From positions 86,679 through 150,678 of the forward strand of contig CACFCI010000001.1 of the NCBI GenBank assembly GCA_902564785.1: a stretch of DNA of 64,000 nucleotides. The letters are read 5' to 3'. The stretch comes from an uncultured Pelagibacteraceae bacterium (GTDB lineage: Bacteria; Pseudomonadota; Alphaproteobacteria; Pelagibacterales; Pelagibacteraceae). Each line of letters begins with the position of its first letter. Within the stretch, counting starts at the first letter, position 1. A model generated the notes under the pieces. It was not told the DNA's origin and did not search any database. It saw only the letters and a program-made list of their open reading frames with translations. Below are positions 19,048 to 28,555 of this stretch, piece after piece. Both the position numbers and the translations under genes were made by a program.

Positions 19048-20205
19048 TTAATTCATAATTTTTTTAATTTCTTCTAACGTAAATGGTTTTGGTTTCTTAC
19101 ATGTTGTTTTTATTTCTTGTGGGATACCAGTTTGTGAAGCTCTCATAGTAGAATCAATTATATCTAAAACATGAAGAGATAGCTCTCCATTACATCTGTG
19201 CTCTAAATTATTTTCAATTGCATAAGCCATTTCTGACAAACCAGCACCTCTATAATTTGCGTTAGTAGGTGACTCATTTGCCCTAGAGCTTTGACTCTTT
19301 ATATTAATCTTTCCTAAAGGCATCATATCTGTTTTATGTTCTCCCCAATTACCACCAGTAGTCACTGAAACAAAAGCTGATCCACCAAACATATTTGGAT
19401 CTGGAACAATTATTGACCCTTTGTTTCCATAAAGTTCAATATGATTTCTTTGATGAGCTACAACATCAAAAGATAAAGTTATTTGAATGATACAATCATT
19501 TTCAAATTGTATAGTTGCTAGGTAAGTTGTTGGTGTTTCAACTTTAAATTTTTGACCTTTTTTTGGACCAATTCCAATTTCTCTTTCTTCAAAAACTTTT
19601 GTACACCTTCCTTGAACCTGTTTTGCTGGACCAATTAAATTTACTAGTGCTGTCAAATAGTATGGCCCCATATCAATAACTGGTCCACCTTCATTTTCCG
19701 CAAACCAAGACTCTGGATTTGGATGATAAGATTGTACACCTGGAAAAGCAAATATAGCATTACCTAATTTAATATCCCCAATGACACCATTATCAATTAG
19801 CTCTCTAGTTTTTTGAATACCACCACCTAAAAAGGTATCTGGCGCGTTTCCTATGTAAAGATTTTTTTTATTAGCAAGTTCAACTAATTTTTTTCCATCT
19901 TCAAAATTGACTGCTAATGGTTTTTCAGCATAAGAATGTTTTCCATTTTCAAGAGCCAATTTAGAAACTTGATAATGTGCACTTGGTATTGTTAAATTTA
20001 AGATTATTTCAATTTCTTTATCTTTTAAAAGCTCATCAACTGTTACAGCCTCAATGTTGAAGTGAATTGCACATTTTTTAGCAGCATCCATGTTTATATC
20101 TGCACATTTAACTATTCTGATATTATTAAAATACTCCTGGGCTCTAAAATAAGTTTCAGAAATATGACCACAGCCAATCAGACCGACTTTAAAAATTTTA
20201 CTCAT
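19048..20205 (-). CDS. Gfo/Idh/MocA family oxidoreductase
   Basis: VGLIGCGHISETYF, YAEKPLAVNFEDG, GGPVIDMGPYYLTALVNLIG. Confidence 0.92.
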   Translation of the reverse strand: MSKIFKVGLIGCGHISETYFRAQEYFNNIRIVKCADINMDAAKKCAIHFNIEAVTVDELLKDKEIEIILNLTIPSAHYQVSKLALENGKHSYAEKPLAVNFEDGKKLVELANKKNLYIGNAPDTFLGGGIQKTRELIDNGVIGDIKLGNAIFAFPGVQSYHPNPESWFAENEGGPVIDMGPYYLTALVNLIGPAKQVQGRCTKVFEEREIGIGPKKGQKFKVETPTTYLATIQFENDCIIQITLSFDVVAHQRNHIELYGNKGSIIVPDPNMFGGSAFVSVTTGGNWGEHKTDMMPLGKINIKSQSSRANESPTNANYRGAGLSEMAYAIENNLEHRCNGELSLHVLDIIDSTMRASQTGIPQEIKTTCKKPKPFTLEEIKKIMN

Positions 20206-20211
20206 AAAGGT

Positions 20212-22056
20212 TTATACACCTTGTCTTTGTTTGCCTTTTCCTTCTTTATAAAGTTTTAAAGCCTCTTTATTTTCTTTAGTTTTAGGAATTTCAAGTGTTG
20301 GGCTGTCCCAAAAAGCAGAACCCTCAACCCACTTATACGCATGAGTTTTTATTGAAATAACGTATGTTACTTTAGATGCTTTTGCTCTCTTAAATGCAGC
20401 TTCAAGATCTGAAATCGAATTAACATGTTCAGATTTAGCTCCCATACTTTCTGCATGTTTTGCAAAATCAACATCAACTAATCCAGGAGTATTAGAGCTC
20501 TTTAATAAGTTATTATATTCTTTACCACCTTTAAATAGTTGAAGTCGATTGATAACTGCAAACCCGCCATTATCGCAAACTATAATTATCAATTTGTTTT
20601 TTGTAATAACTGATGAATAAATATCTGTATTATTTAGAAGATAAGAACCATCTCCTACAAAAGAAATTACTTCTTTATCAGGATTAGCCATTTTTATTCC
20701 AAGTGCTCCTGAAATTTCATAACTCATACAACTAAAACCCCACTCTGTTTCATGAGTATTTAATTCTCTAGGTCTCCAAACTTGAACAACTTCACCAACC
20801 AAACCTCCTGCTGCAGTAACAGCTATATCTGTTGGGTCAGAGTTTCTATAAATTGCACCAATTACCTGAACATAACTTGGAACTTCTTGATTTGACGGCG
20901 CACTCTCTTTATCTATATGTTCATTCCAAGATTTGAGTTCAGTTTGAGATTTTTTATTCCATTCTTCTCCAGCTTTCCAACTACCTAATGCTTGTGAAAG
21001 CTCTGTTAATGAAACTTTAGCATCTCCAATGACAGCTTGTGCTAAATGTTTGTTAGCATCAAATCTTGATACATTTATTGAAACTAGTTTAAAATCTTTG
21101 TTTTCAAAGTTTGCCCATGATCCAGTTGTAAAATCTGCAAGTTTAGTTCCAACTGCAATTGCTAAATCTGTTTCTTTTGCTAATGTATTTGTATTTTTTC
21201 CACCTAAACCGCCAATCTGGCCTGCAAAATGAGAATGATCTCTTTTCATTGTAGAATATCCCATTACAGTTTGAGTGACTGGTATATTATGTTTAATTGC
21301 AAATTGACCTAACTCATCCATTGCATCTGAGTAAAAAACTCCAGCACCAGAAATTATAATTGGATTTTTTGATAACTTAATTTTTTCTGCTGCCTCTTTG
21401 ATTTGAAATTCATCTGGTCTTGGTCTTCTGATTGCGTGGACTCTTTCCTTAAAAAATTCTTCAGGATAATCAAAAGTTTGACCTTGTATATCTTGACTTA
21501 AAGCGATGCATGCAGGACCACAATCTGCAGGATCTAACATTGTTTGAACTGCTGCCGGGAATGATTGAATAATCTGCTCTGGTCTGGTTATTCGATCAAA
21601 ATATCTTGTAACTGGTTTAAATGCATCATTAGCTGTAATACCAGGGTTATTAAAATGCTCAACTTGTTGCAATACTGGGTCTGGCATTCTATTTGCATAA
21701 GTGTCTCCAGGTAAAAATAAAATTGGTAATCTGTTACTCATAGCAACTGCAGCAGCTGTAACCATATTTGTTGCCCCCGGTCCTACAGAGGATGTTGCTA
21801 CAAATATTTGTTGTCTTCTTTTTGCTCTAGCATAACCAATTCCTGTAAGAGCCATATTTTGTTCATGGTGCCCTCTATATGTTGGAAGTTCTTTTTGATT
21901 TTCCTCTAGTGCTTGACCTAGACAAGCTACATTTCCATGTCCAAAAATTCCGAAGACACCTGGAAATAAAGGTTCTTTTTTGCCGTTAATTAATATTTTC
22001 TGAGCAATTAAATATTTAACTATCGCATGAGCACATGTGAGTGTAATTTTCTTCAT
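20212..22056 (-). CDS. iolD: 3D-(3,5/4)-trihydroxycyclohexane-1,2-dione acylhydrolase (IolD), ThDP-dependent
   Basis: GVFGIFGHGNVACLGQAL, YRGHHEQNMALTGIGYARA, SSVGPGATNMVTAAA, EWGFSCMSYEISGALGIKMA, GDGSYLLNNTDIYSS. Confidence 0.92.
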   Translation of the reverse strand: MKKITLTCAHAIVKYLIAQKILINGKKEPLFPGVFGIFGHGNVACLGQALEENQKELPTYRGHHEQNMALTGIGYARAKRRQQIFVATSSVGPGATNMVTAAAVAMSNRLPILFLPGDTYANRMPDPVLQQVEHFNNPGITANDAFKPVTRYFDRITRPEQIIQSFPAAVQTMLDPADCGPACIALSQDIQGQTFDYPEEFFKERVHAIRRPRPDEFQIKEAAEKIKLSKNPIIISGAGVFYSDAMDELGQFAIKHNIPVTQTVMGYSTMKRDHSHFAGQIGGLGGKNTNTLAKETDLAIAVGTKLADFTTGSWANFENKDFKLVSINVSRFDANKHLAQAVIGDAKVSLTELSQALGSWKAGEEWNKKSQTELKSWNEHIDKESAPSNQEVPSYVQVIGAIYRNSDPTDIAVTAAGGLVGEVVQVWRPRELNTHETEWGFSCMSYEISGALGIKMANPDKEVISFVGDGSYLLNNTDIYSSVITKNKLIIIVCDNGGFAVINRLQLFKGGKEYNNLLKSSNTPGLVDVDFAKHAESMGAKSEHVNSISDLEAAFKRAKASKVTYVISIKTHAYKWVEGSAFWDSPTLEIPKTKENKEALKLYKEGKGKQRQGV

Positions 22057-22148
22057 TAATATGTTTATCTTTTAATATGTATAGTGTTTATATATAATTC
22101 TATTTATAAAATAAAAAACCTAACTAAGTAAACTTAAAAATAAATTCT

Positions 22149-23591
22149 ATGTACGAAAAATTTGGACAATTCATTGATGGTAAGTGGCAACAAGCCGAAA
22201 AAAAAGAAACCTATGATGTAATTAACCCTGCAACTGAAGAAGTGATTGGAAAAGCTTCAAAAGCTTCGTCTATTGAAGTACAAAAAGCATTAAAGTCAGC
22301 AGAAAAAGGTTTAGAAGTTTGGAAAAATACTGCACCATGGCAAAGAGCATATGTGCTTCGAAAAATTGCTGATTTGATGAGAGAAAAAAAAGATGTCATT
22401 GCAAAATGGTTAACTCTTGAAGTTGGAAAACCTCTTACAGAAGCAGTTGGTGAAGTTGGAGGTGGAGCTGACATTTTTGAGTGGAATGCTGAAGAAACAA
22501 AAAGAATTTATGGTCAAACTCAACAAAGTAGATTTCCAGATACAAGGGTTCATGTTTATTATCAGCCTGTTGGCGTTGTAGCAGCTTTAGTCCCATGGAA
22601 TTTCCCAATAGTTTTGGCATCTAGAAAAATTTCTACTGCTTTAGCAGCAGGATGTTCTGTAATTTGTAAACCAGATGTAATTACACCTGGTGCTGTAATG
22701 GAATTAGTAAATATTTGTAAAGAAGCTGGAGTACCTGATGGTGTGGTTAGTCTGTTGTCTGGCGATCCTGCCGAAATATCAAATGAATTAATGGAATCTG
22801 ATATAATTAAAAAAGTTTCAGTCACAGGATCAACTAGAGTTGGTAAAATTATTTTAAAAAAAGCAGCTGATAAGGTTCAAAGAGTTACTATGGAACTAAG
22901 TGGGCACTCACCGTTTATTGTATGTGAAGATGTTGATATGAATAAAGTGGCTGATATAGCAATAACAGGTAAATTTAGAAATAATGGACAAGTCTGTATA
23001 TCACCGAATAGATTTTATATTCAAGAAAATAGAAAGGACGAGTTTGTTAATGCTTTTATAGAAAGAGCAAAAAAATTAAAAATCGGTAACGGTATGGACG
23101 AAGGTGTTGATTTAGGACCTTTAACTACAGCTAAGAGATTGGAAGAAATAGAAAAACTGGTTGAAACTACTAAAAAAGAGGGAGCAAAAGTATTAATGGG
23201 TGGACAAAAACCTTCTGGTTTCAATAAAGGATATTATTATGAACCAACAGTTTTTGATGACGTAAAAGATAATTTTACAATAATGAAAGAAGAGCCTTTT
23301 GGTCCGCTTGTTCCGATTTTAACTTTTAAAACTTTTGATGAAGTCATTGAAAGAGCAAATGACAATGATTTAGGATTGTGTAGTTATTTGTATACTAACT
23401 CTATGGATAAAGCTCATATTGGATCTGAAAAATTAGAATCTGGTTGTGTGGCAGTTAATACTGGTGTTGTCGCAATTGCAGAAGCACCATTTGGAGGAAT
23501 AAAACAAACTGGTTACGGGCGTGAGGGCGGATCAGGCGCAATAAAAGACTATTTAAATGTGAAATATACTCACATGGGCTTAAAAATCTAA
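22149..23591 (+). CDS. Aldehyde dehydrogenase family protein
   Basis: PWNFPIVLASRKISTALAAGCSVICKP, MELSGHSPFIV, NNGQVCISPNRF catalytic Cys, GGIKQTGYGREGG. Confidence 0.95.
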   Translation: MYEKFGQFIDGKWQQAEKKETYDVINPATEEVIGKASKASSIEVQKALKSAEKGLEVWKNTAPWQRAYVLRKIADLMREKKDVIAKWLTLEVGKPLTEAVGEVGGGADIFEWNAEETKRIYGQTQQSRFPDTRVHVYYQPVGVVAALVPWNFPIVLASRKISTALAAGCSVICKPDVITPGAVMELVNICKEAGVPDGVVSLLSGDPAEISNELMESDIIKKVSVTGSTRVGKIILKKAADKVQRVTMELSGHSPFIVCEDVDMNKVADIAITGKFRNNGQVCISPNRFYIQENRKDEFVNAFIERAKKLKIGNGMDEGVDLGPLTTAKRLEEIEKLVETTKKEGAKVLMGGQKPSGFNKGYYYEPTVFDDVKDNFTIMKEEPFGPLVPILTFKTFDEVIERANDNDLGLCSYLYTNSMDKAHIGSEKLESGCVAVNTGVVAIAEAPFGGIKQTGYGREGGSGAIKDYLNVKYTHMGLKI

Positions 23592-23595
23592 ATTA

Positions 23596-24390
23596 ATGAG
23601 AAAAAATAAAGTTAAACAAATGATGAAAGATGGTAAACCCGTCATCAATGGTTGGTGTGCAATTCCTAGCACAATTTCTGCTGAAGCAATGGCTCATCAA
23701 GGTTGGGACTCTCTAACTGTAGATATGCAACATGGTTTAGTTGATTACAGTAATGCACTACCAATGATGCAAACAATATCAACAACAGAAGTAACTCCTT
23801 TAGCAAGAGTAAACTGGAATGAACCAGGTCAAATAATGAAAATATTAGATGCTGGGTGTTATGGAATTATATGCCCGATGGTAAGTAACAAAAAAGAGGC
23901 TGAAAAATTTGTTCAAGCATGCATGTATCCACCCGATGGCTATAGAAGTTTTGGTCCCATTAGAGGTTTGATTTACGGTGGAACTGATTATGCAGATCAC
24001 GCTAATGATGAAATACTAAAATTAGCAATGATAGAAACAAAAGAATCCCTTGAAAATCTTGATGAAATTATGTCAACACCAGGTGTCGACGGGATTTATA
24101 TTGGACCAGCAGATTTAAGTTTAGCTATAGGTGAAAAACCTGGTTTTGACAGACCCGAGTCTACAAAAGCTTACTCAGAAATTTTAAGAATTTTAGAACA
24201 TGCCAAAAAAAATAATATTTTTGCAGGAATTCATAATGGTTCTACAGAATATGCAGCTAAGATGATTGAAAAAGGTTTTAATTTTGTAACTATAGCATCT
24301 GATTTAAGAGCCCTAAGTGCTGGTGCTAAAGCTACAGTTGATAAAATGAAAGGTTCTTTGTCAAAAAAAGACGATAACGCTACTTACTAA
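23596..24390 (+). CDS. HpcH/HpaI aldolase family protein
   Basis: WDSLTVDMQHGLVDY, ILDAGCYGIICPMV, MIETKESLENL, GIYIGPADLSLAIG. Confidence 0.93.
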   Translation: MRKNKVKQMMKDGKPVINGWCAIPSTISAEAMAHQGWDSLTVDMQHGLVDYSNALPMMQTISTTEVTPLARVNWNEPGQIMKILDAGCYGIICPMVSNKKEAEKFVQACMYPPDGYRSFGPIRGLIYGGTDYADHANDEILKLAMIETKESLENLDEIMSTPGVDGIYIGPADLSLAIGEKPGFDRPESTKAYSEILRILEHAKKNNIFAGIHNGSTEYAAKMIEKGFNFVTIASDLRALSAGAKATVDKMKGSLSKKDDNATY

Positions 24391-25202
24391 TCTAGTTGAT
24401 CTAAAAATTTCTCAAATTGTTTTTTTTCTAAATTAGATGATTGTTTTTTTCCAGGAAATTTACCAGTCATTGAGTCCTTTTTAAAGGCTTTAAGAGCTTT
24501 TACTCTTTCAATTTTAATTTCATGTCTTAGTCTTAACAAATTTCCGTATGCTTTAGAATGTCGTGGAGGATTTTCAGTATCACCACAAATATCTTCCATA
24601 AATAAATACATTACATCAGCATTTTTTCCTGAACCTAATGAAACAGTAACGATATTTGTGCGCTTTGAAATTTCACCCATTACATTTTCAGGTATAACCT
24701 CACACTCTGCAGAAAAAGCACCTGCCTCTTCTAATCTTTTAAACTTTTGAAATAGATCATATGCTTCATCTGCAGTTTTGCCTACTGCTCTCAAGCCGCC
24801 GATCCAAGTAGATTTTCTTGGAACCAAACCTAAATGCCCCATTACTGGAACATCTTCCTTAGCTAGCATTTCAACTACATCTAAACTTCTAGGAGTCATA
24901 ATTGCATCTGCACCATTTTCTAACGCTTTAAAAGCACCACGCATAATATCATCTGCTGTTACAAACTCATTTAATACTAAAGCTGATGTTAAGAATAAAT
25001 TTTTTGAACCTTCTCTCACAGGAATTACATTTTTTGCGTTTGATATAATCATATCAAAACCTGCCTTTTCAGCTGCTTCAGCTTCTTCAATACTATTTGC
25101 CGTAACTTGTGTAAATTTTCTTTTTCCTTTAGCTGCTTTTAAATCTGCTACAGTCAAAGTTCGCTTTGCTGGTTTGGCAGCCCATGTGTAAATATTCTTC
25201 AT
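24387..25202 (-). CDS. PanB-like (ketopantoate hydroxymethyltransferase superfamily) protein with diverged active site
   Basis: VPVMGHLGLVPRKSTWIGGLRAVG, EEAGAFSAECEVIPENV, VSLGSG, PPRHSKAYGNL align with PanB; the Mg-binding positions are not conserved. Confidence 0.8.
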   Translation of the reverse strand: MKNIYTWAAKPAKRTLTVADLKAAKGKRKFTQVTANSIEEAEAAEKAGFDMIISNAKNVIPVREGSKNLFLTSALVLNEFVTADDIMRGAFKALENGADAIMTPRSLDVVEMLAKEDVPVMGHLGLVPRKSTWIGGLRAVGKTADEAYDLFQKFKRLEEAGAFSAECEVIPENVMGEISKRTNIVTVSLGSGKNADVMYLFMEDICGDTENPPRHSKAYGNLLRLRHEIKIERVKALKAFKKDSMTGKFPGKKQSSNLEKKQFEKFLDQLD

Positions 25203-25615
25203 TTAATTCCTTTATAAAGAATATCTCTCCTATCAATAAATTCCTCAAAGGTTTTAATAGTAATTACTGAAGGTAAAATAAAAATAGATCTTTTATCTCT
25301 CTCATTTCTTATAATTCTAAAATAGCCTTTTTTAATTGCTGTATCGATATAAACGTTTGATGTTAAATATGATTTCTCAATTACTTTAAGTAATTGATTT
25401 TTGGTAATTGATTTATTTTTGTAATAAGCAAGCATAACCATATGTAACATTATCCAATGTTGTGGGGTTAAAGAAAACCAATTCAATAATTCATTGGCTA
25501 ATCTTCCTTCAAAATCTCCAAGTGATATTTCTGCTAATTGAATTCTTTTTTGGGTAAGTTTTGGAATTTTTTTTTGTTCCTCAAAGTGCTTTGGATACTT
25601 GAACTGTCTTTTCAT
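25199..25615 (-). CDS. MarR-like winged-helix transcriptional regulator
   Basis: LTPQHWIMLHMVMLAYYKNKSITKNQLLKVIEKSYLTSNVYIDTAIKKGYFRIIRNERDKRSIFILPS fits a MarR wHTH with wing. Confidence 0.75.
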   Translation of the reverse strand: MKRQFKYPKHFEEQKKIPKLTQKRIQLAEISLGDFEGRLANELLNWFSLTPQHWIMLHMVMLAYYKNKSITKNQLLKVIEKSYLTSNVYIDTAIKKGYFRIIRNERDKRSIFILPSVITIKTFEEFIDRRDILYKGIK

Positions 25616-25643
25616 TTAAATAAATTTAAACTCATTGAGTTTT

Positions 25644-26621
25644 CTATTCAATACTATTTTTATTTAATAGTTCTTTATAAATATTATTTACTCTATGTAC
25701 TTCTGTTGCAGTATTAAAATAACCTTCATATTCTATTTCTTCAGGTGTCACATCAAAATGATAATGACCAGCATCTCTATCATGCTCGTAAGAATGAAAG
25801 TGTGTATGCTCACCTGACTCTCTTAGATTTAATTCTCCTCCTGTTGGGTCACCAGTCCAAAGAACTGTATAACACTGCAATTTTGGTCCAACCGGTTCAT
25901 AGAATTGAAGAAAATCCTTAACACATTTCATTTGTTTTGGATCGTAATACTCATGTTTTATATCTTTATAATCAGGCTGAACATGTGATCTTATTTTTCC
26001 ATCTAACACTCTAAATACTCCAGAGAGTGACATATGCTCGTTATTTTTAATATTTAAATTTTTTGACAAAGAAGACCTCATTGCTTGAGGTAAAGAACCT
26101 TGTTCTCCATTTCTACCTTTGATTTTTATTTTAATTACTTTTCCTTGTTTACCATCTGTGTAATAAATGTTTCCAAGTCCACCGTGTTTTTTTGCAGAAT
26201 ACTTTTCAACAATACATTTTTTGTCTGGGCTTACTCTTGCTATTATTGACTTAGACTCATCAGTAATTAAATTTTCATTTATAACTAATTCTCCGCAGTG
26301 ACCATCTAAACATGACATTGCGCCTGATCCAGCTCCTAAGGCATAGGATTTTTCAGAGTCAATCATTTTAGATATTTCTTGATAATCAAACTCTGCGCCA
26401 ATAAATTTTGGATCATGCATATAAGGCTCTCCACCAACGTCTATTATTTTTTGATTTCCACTTATTCCTTCTGATGGACAATCCCAATCTCTAAGGTTAG
26501 GACAATCTACCACTTCTACTTCAACATTTTTGAAATTTTCAGACAATCCTTTTCTTAATGCATCTGAAATATCTTCCAATGAGTAATCTTTAAAAGTTCC
26601 TTTTTCTATTTTTAATTGCAT
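25644..26621 (-). CDS. DUF1907 / C11orf54 (PTD012)-like putative zinc-dependent ester hydrolase
   Basis: VEVVDCPNLRDWDCPSEGISGNQKIIDVGGEPY, ALGAGSGA, GKVIKIKIKGRNG, EHTHFHSYEHDRDAGHYHFDVTPEEIEYEGYF match human C11orf54 segments from memory. Confidence 0.85.
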   Translation of the reverse strand: MQLKIEKGTFKDYSLEDISDALRKGLSENFKNVEVEVVDCPNLRDWDCPSEGISGNQKIIDVGGEPYMHDPKFIGAEFDYQEISKMIDSEKSYALGAGSGAMSCLDGHCGELVINENLITDESKSIIARVSPDKKCIVEKYSAKKHGGLGNIYYTDGKQGKVIKIKIKGRNGEQGSLPQAMRSSLSKNLNIKNNEHMSLSGVFRVLDGKIRSHVQPDYKDIKHEYYDPKQMKCVKDFLQFYEPVGPKLQCYTVLWTGDPTGGELNLRESGEHTHFHSYEHDRDAGHYHFDVTPEEIEYEGYFNTATEVHRVNNIYKELLNKNSIE

Positions 26622-26709
26622 GGTGTTAATAAGCTATAATTTATTTTGTATAATGTCTATAGATAATATATATAATTTCTATACATAAATAATTTTAAAT
26701 AAGGTAACG

Positions 26710-27654
26710 ATGATTAATAAAGATTTGAAAGTAGCTGTTCTTGGTGCAGGAGCAATGGGTTCCTTGTTTGGTGGTTTGCTTGCTGAAAAAGGTTTGAATG
26801 TAATTTTAATTGATGTTTGGAAAGAACATGTAGATGCAATTAATAAAGATGGTTTGAAAATGGATGGACATGGTGGTGATCGAGTAATCAAAGTTAAAGC
26901 CACTTCAGATCCATCGTCTTTAGATAAAGTAGACGCTATAATAGTTATGTGTAAAGCTACAGCTTTAGAGCCAGCATTAAACAGTATTAAAAATATCATA
27001 GGGGATAAAACAGTATTCATGTCTTTTCAAAATGGTATTGGTCATGAAGCAATTATTCAAGGTATTGTGGGTAATGAAAAAGTAATTGGTGGAACAACTA
27101 CTCAAGCTTCAAACATTTTAGGACCAGGTCGTATAATGAATCATGGTTCGTTACCATCATGGATTGGTGAGTACGAGGGAGGAATTACCGATAGAATTAA
27201 AGAAATAGCAGATACTTTTACAGCACATAATCTTGAAATGATTGCTGCAGAAGATGTAAAGAAAAGAAAATGGATGAAGCTTTTTGCTTTAACAGCAATT
27301 GGACCATTATCTGCAATTTTCGATCTTCATCATACTGATTTATATATAAACAACAAAGCAAACGAAGTATCTCGAAGTTTAGGTAAAGAAATAATTTTAG
27401 AAACTAGAGAAGTTGCGCTCGCAGATGGAGTTAATGTTTCAGAAGATGAATGCTTATTTATGTTTAATAAAATTGTAGATTCAATGCAAACTAACAAATC
27501 ATCAATGGCTTTTGATGTTCAATATAAAAGAAAAACTGAAATAGACTTTATTAGTGGTGCAGTTTCAAAAATAGGTAAAAAACATGGTGTTAAAACACCA
27601 TTAAATGATCTTATGTATAAAATGATCAAAGTGAAAGAAGGTATGTACAGCTAA
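26710..27654 (+). CDS. Ketopantoate reductase family (ApbA/PanE-like) dehydrogenase
   Basis: VAVLGAGAMGSLFGGLLAEKG, SFQNGIGHE, GGTTTQAS, KWMKLFALTAIGPLSAIFD, KTEIDFISGAV. Confidence 0.88.
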   Translation: MINKDLKVAVLGAGAMGSLFGGLLAEKGLNVILIDVWKEHVDAINKDGLKMDGHGGDRVIKVKATSDPSSLDKVDAIIVMCKATALEPALNSIKNIIGDKTVFMSFQNGIGHEAIIQGIVGNEKVIGGTTTQASNILGPGRIMNHGSLPSWIGEYEGGITDRIKEIADTFTAHNLEMIAAEDVKKRKWMKLFALTAIGPLSAIFDLHHTDLYINNKANEVSRSLGKEIILETREVALADGVNVSEDECLFMFNKIVDSMQTNKSSMAFDVQYKRKTEIDFISGAVSKIGKKHGVKTPLNDLMYKMIKVKEGMYS

Positions 27655-28524
27655 ATGCTAAGTACAAATAGATTAAAAAAAATCAAAAGTAACTTTCCTG
27701 TTTTAGTTGGAGATAACGTTGTTTCAAAAAATATCTGTAATTTATTAATTAAAGAGATAAGTAAATCAAAATCGTTTGATGATATGATTATGGGGGGTAG
27801 AAGCAGGATTAATAAAGGTTCAAAAAATTTTAATTTATATATTAAAAATTCAATAAACTCTGCAAAGCTTTTTAAGCTGTTTAATAGTAAGTCTTTTTAC
27901 AAAAAAATTGAAAATCTTTTTACAAAAAATTTTAAGGATGGATCATGGGTAAATTTACATAAACCAAAATCATTTAATCCTAAAAAGTTCACTATTAAAA
28001 AAAAATTAAATTCTAGTGAATTAAAAAAAATATTGGGTAACAATTACACTAATCCTAAAGTAAATTTAGATATGGACTTTTCAGTGTCAAAAGGAGGATA
28101 TAGATTACGACCTCACAGAGATGATATAACTAGATTATACAATTTCTTAATTTATTTAACCGACATACCAAAAAAAAATGGTGGCTCTCTTACTATCTAC
28201 AGAAAAAAAGTAAAAAAAAATTTAAGAAAGAGTTTTAGAAGATTTCCAAAAATAACTGAACTCGAAATAGTTAAGTCTTTTAAGCCAAAAAAAGGAACTG
28301 TCGTTTTTTTTCAATCTACTCCAAATTCTTATCATGGAGTAAATAGGTTTATAGAAAGAAATTGTCCAAAACGTTTTTTTATTTATGGCAGTTATGCGTT
28401 AAATAAACCGGTAATATGGAATTACAAAGGGATCTCATATTATCCACATATAGTTAGCAATAAAAAAAGAATGCTTACTTCTTTTCATGACGCGAACTAT
28501 TTAACCACACCACCAAACCATTGA
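27655..28524 (+). CDS. 2OG-Fe(II) oxygenase-like protein
   Basis: GGYRLRPHRDDITRLYNFLIYLTD (HxD) and VVFFQSTPNSYHGVNRF (distal His), double-stranded beta-helix pattern. Confidence 0.7.
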   Translation: MLSTNRLKKIKSNFPVLVGDNVVSKNICNLLIKEISKSKSFDDMIMGGRSRINKGSKNFNLYIKNSINSAKLFKLFNSKSFYKKIENLFTKNFKDGSWVNLHKPKSFNPKKFTIKKKLNSSELKKILGNNYTNPKVNLDMDFSVSKGGYRLRPHRDDITRLYNFLIYLTDIPKKNGGSLTIYRKKVKKNLRKSFRRFPKITELEIVKSFKPKKGTVVFFQSTPNSYHGVNRFIERNCPKRFFIYGSYALNKPVIWNYKGISYYPHIVSNKKRMLTSFHDANYLTTPPNH

Positions 28525-28555
28525 AATTATTTGAATGATAAAATAAATTTTAATA

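Noticed and set aside
24778-25191. 137-aa plus ORF
   Set aside because: Antisense shadow of the PanB-like gene.
24387-25202. Pantothenate biosynthesis panB
   Set aside because: Metal-ligand positions appear lost and the neighbourhood is catabolic, with no panC/panD.
26679-27020. 113-aa minus ORF
   Set aside because: Antisense to PanE-like gene start and divergent promoter; no motif.
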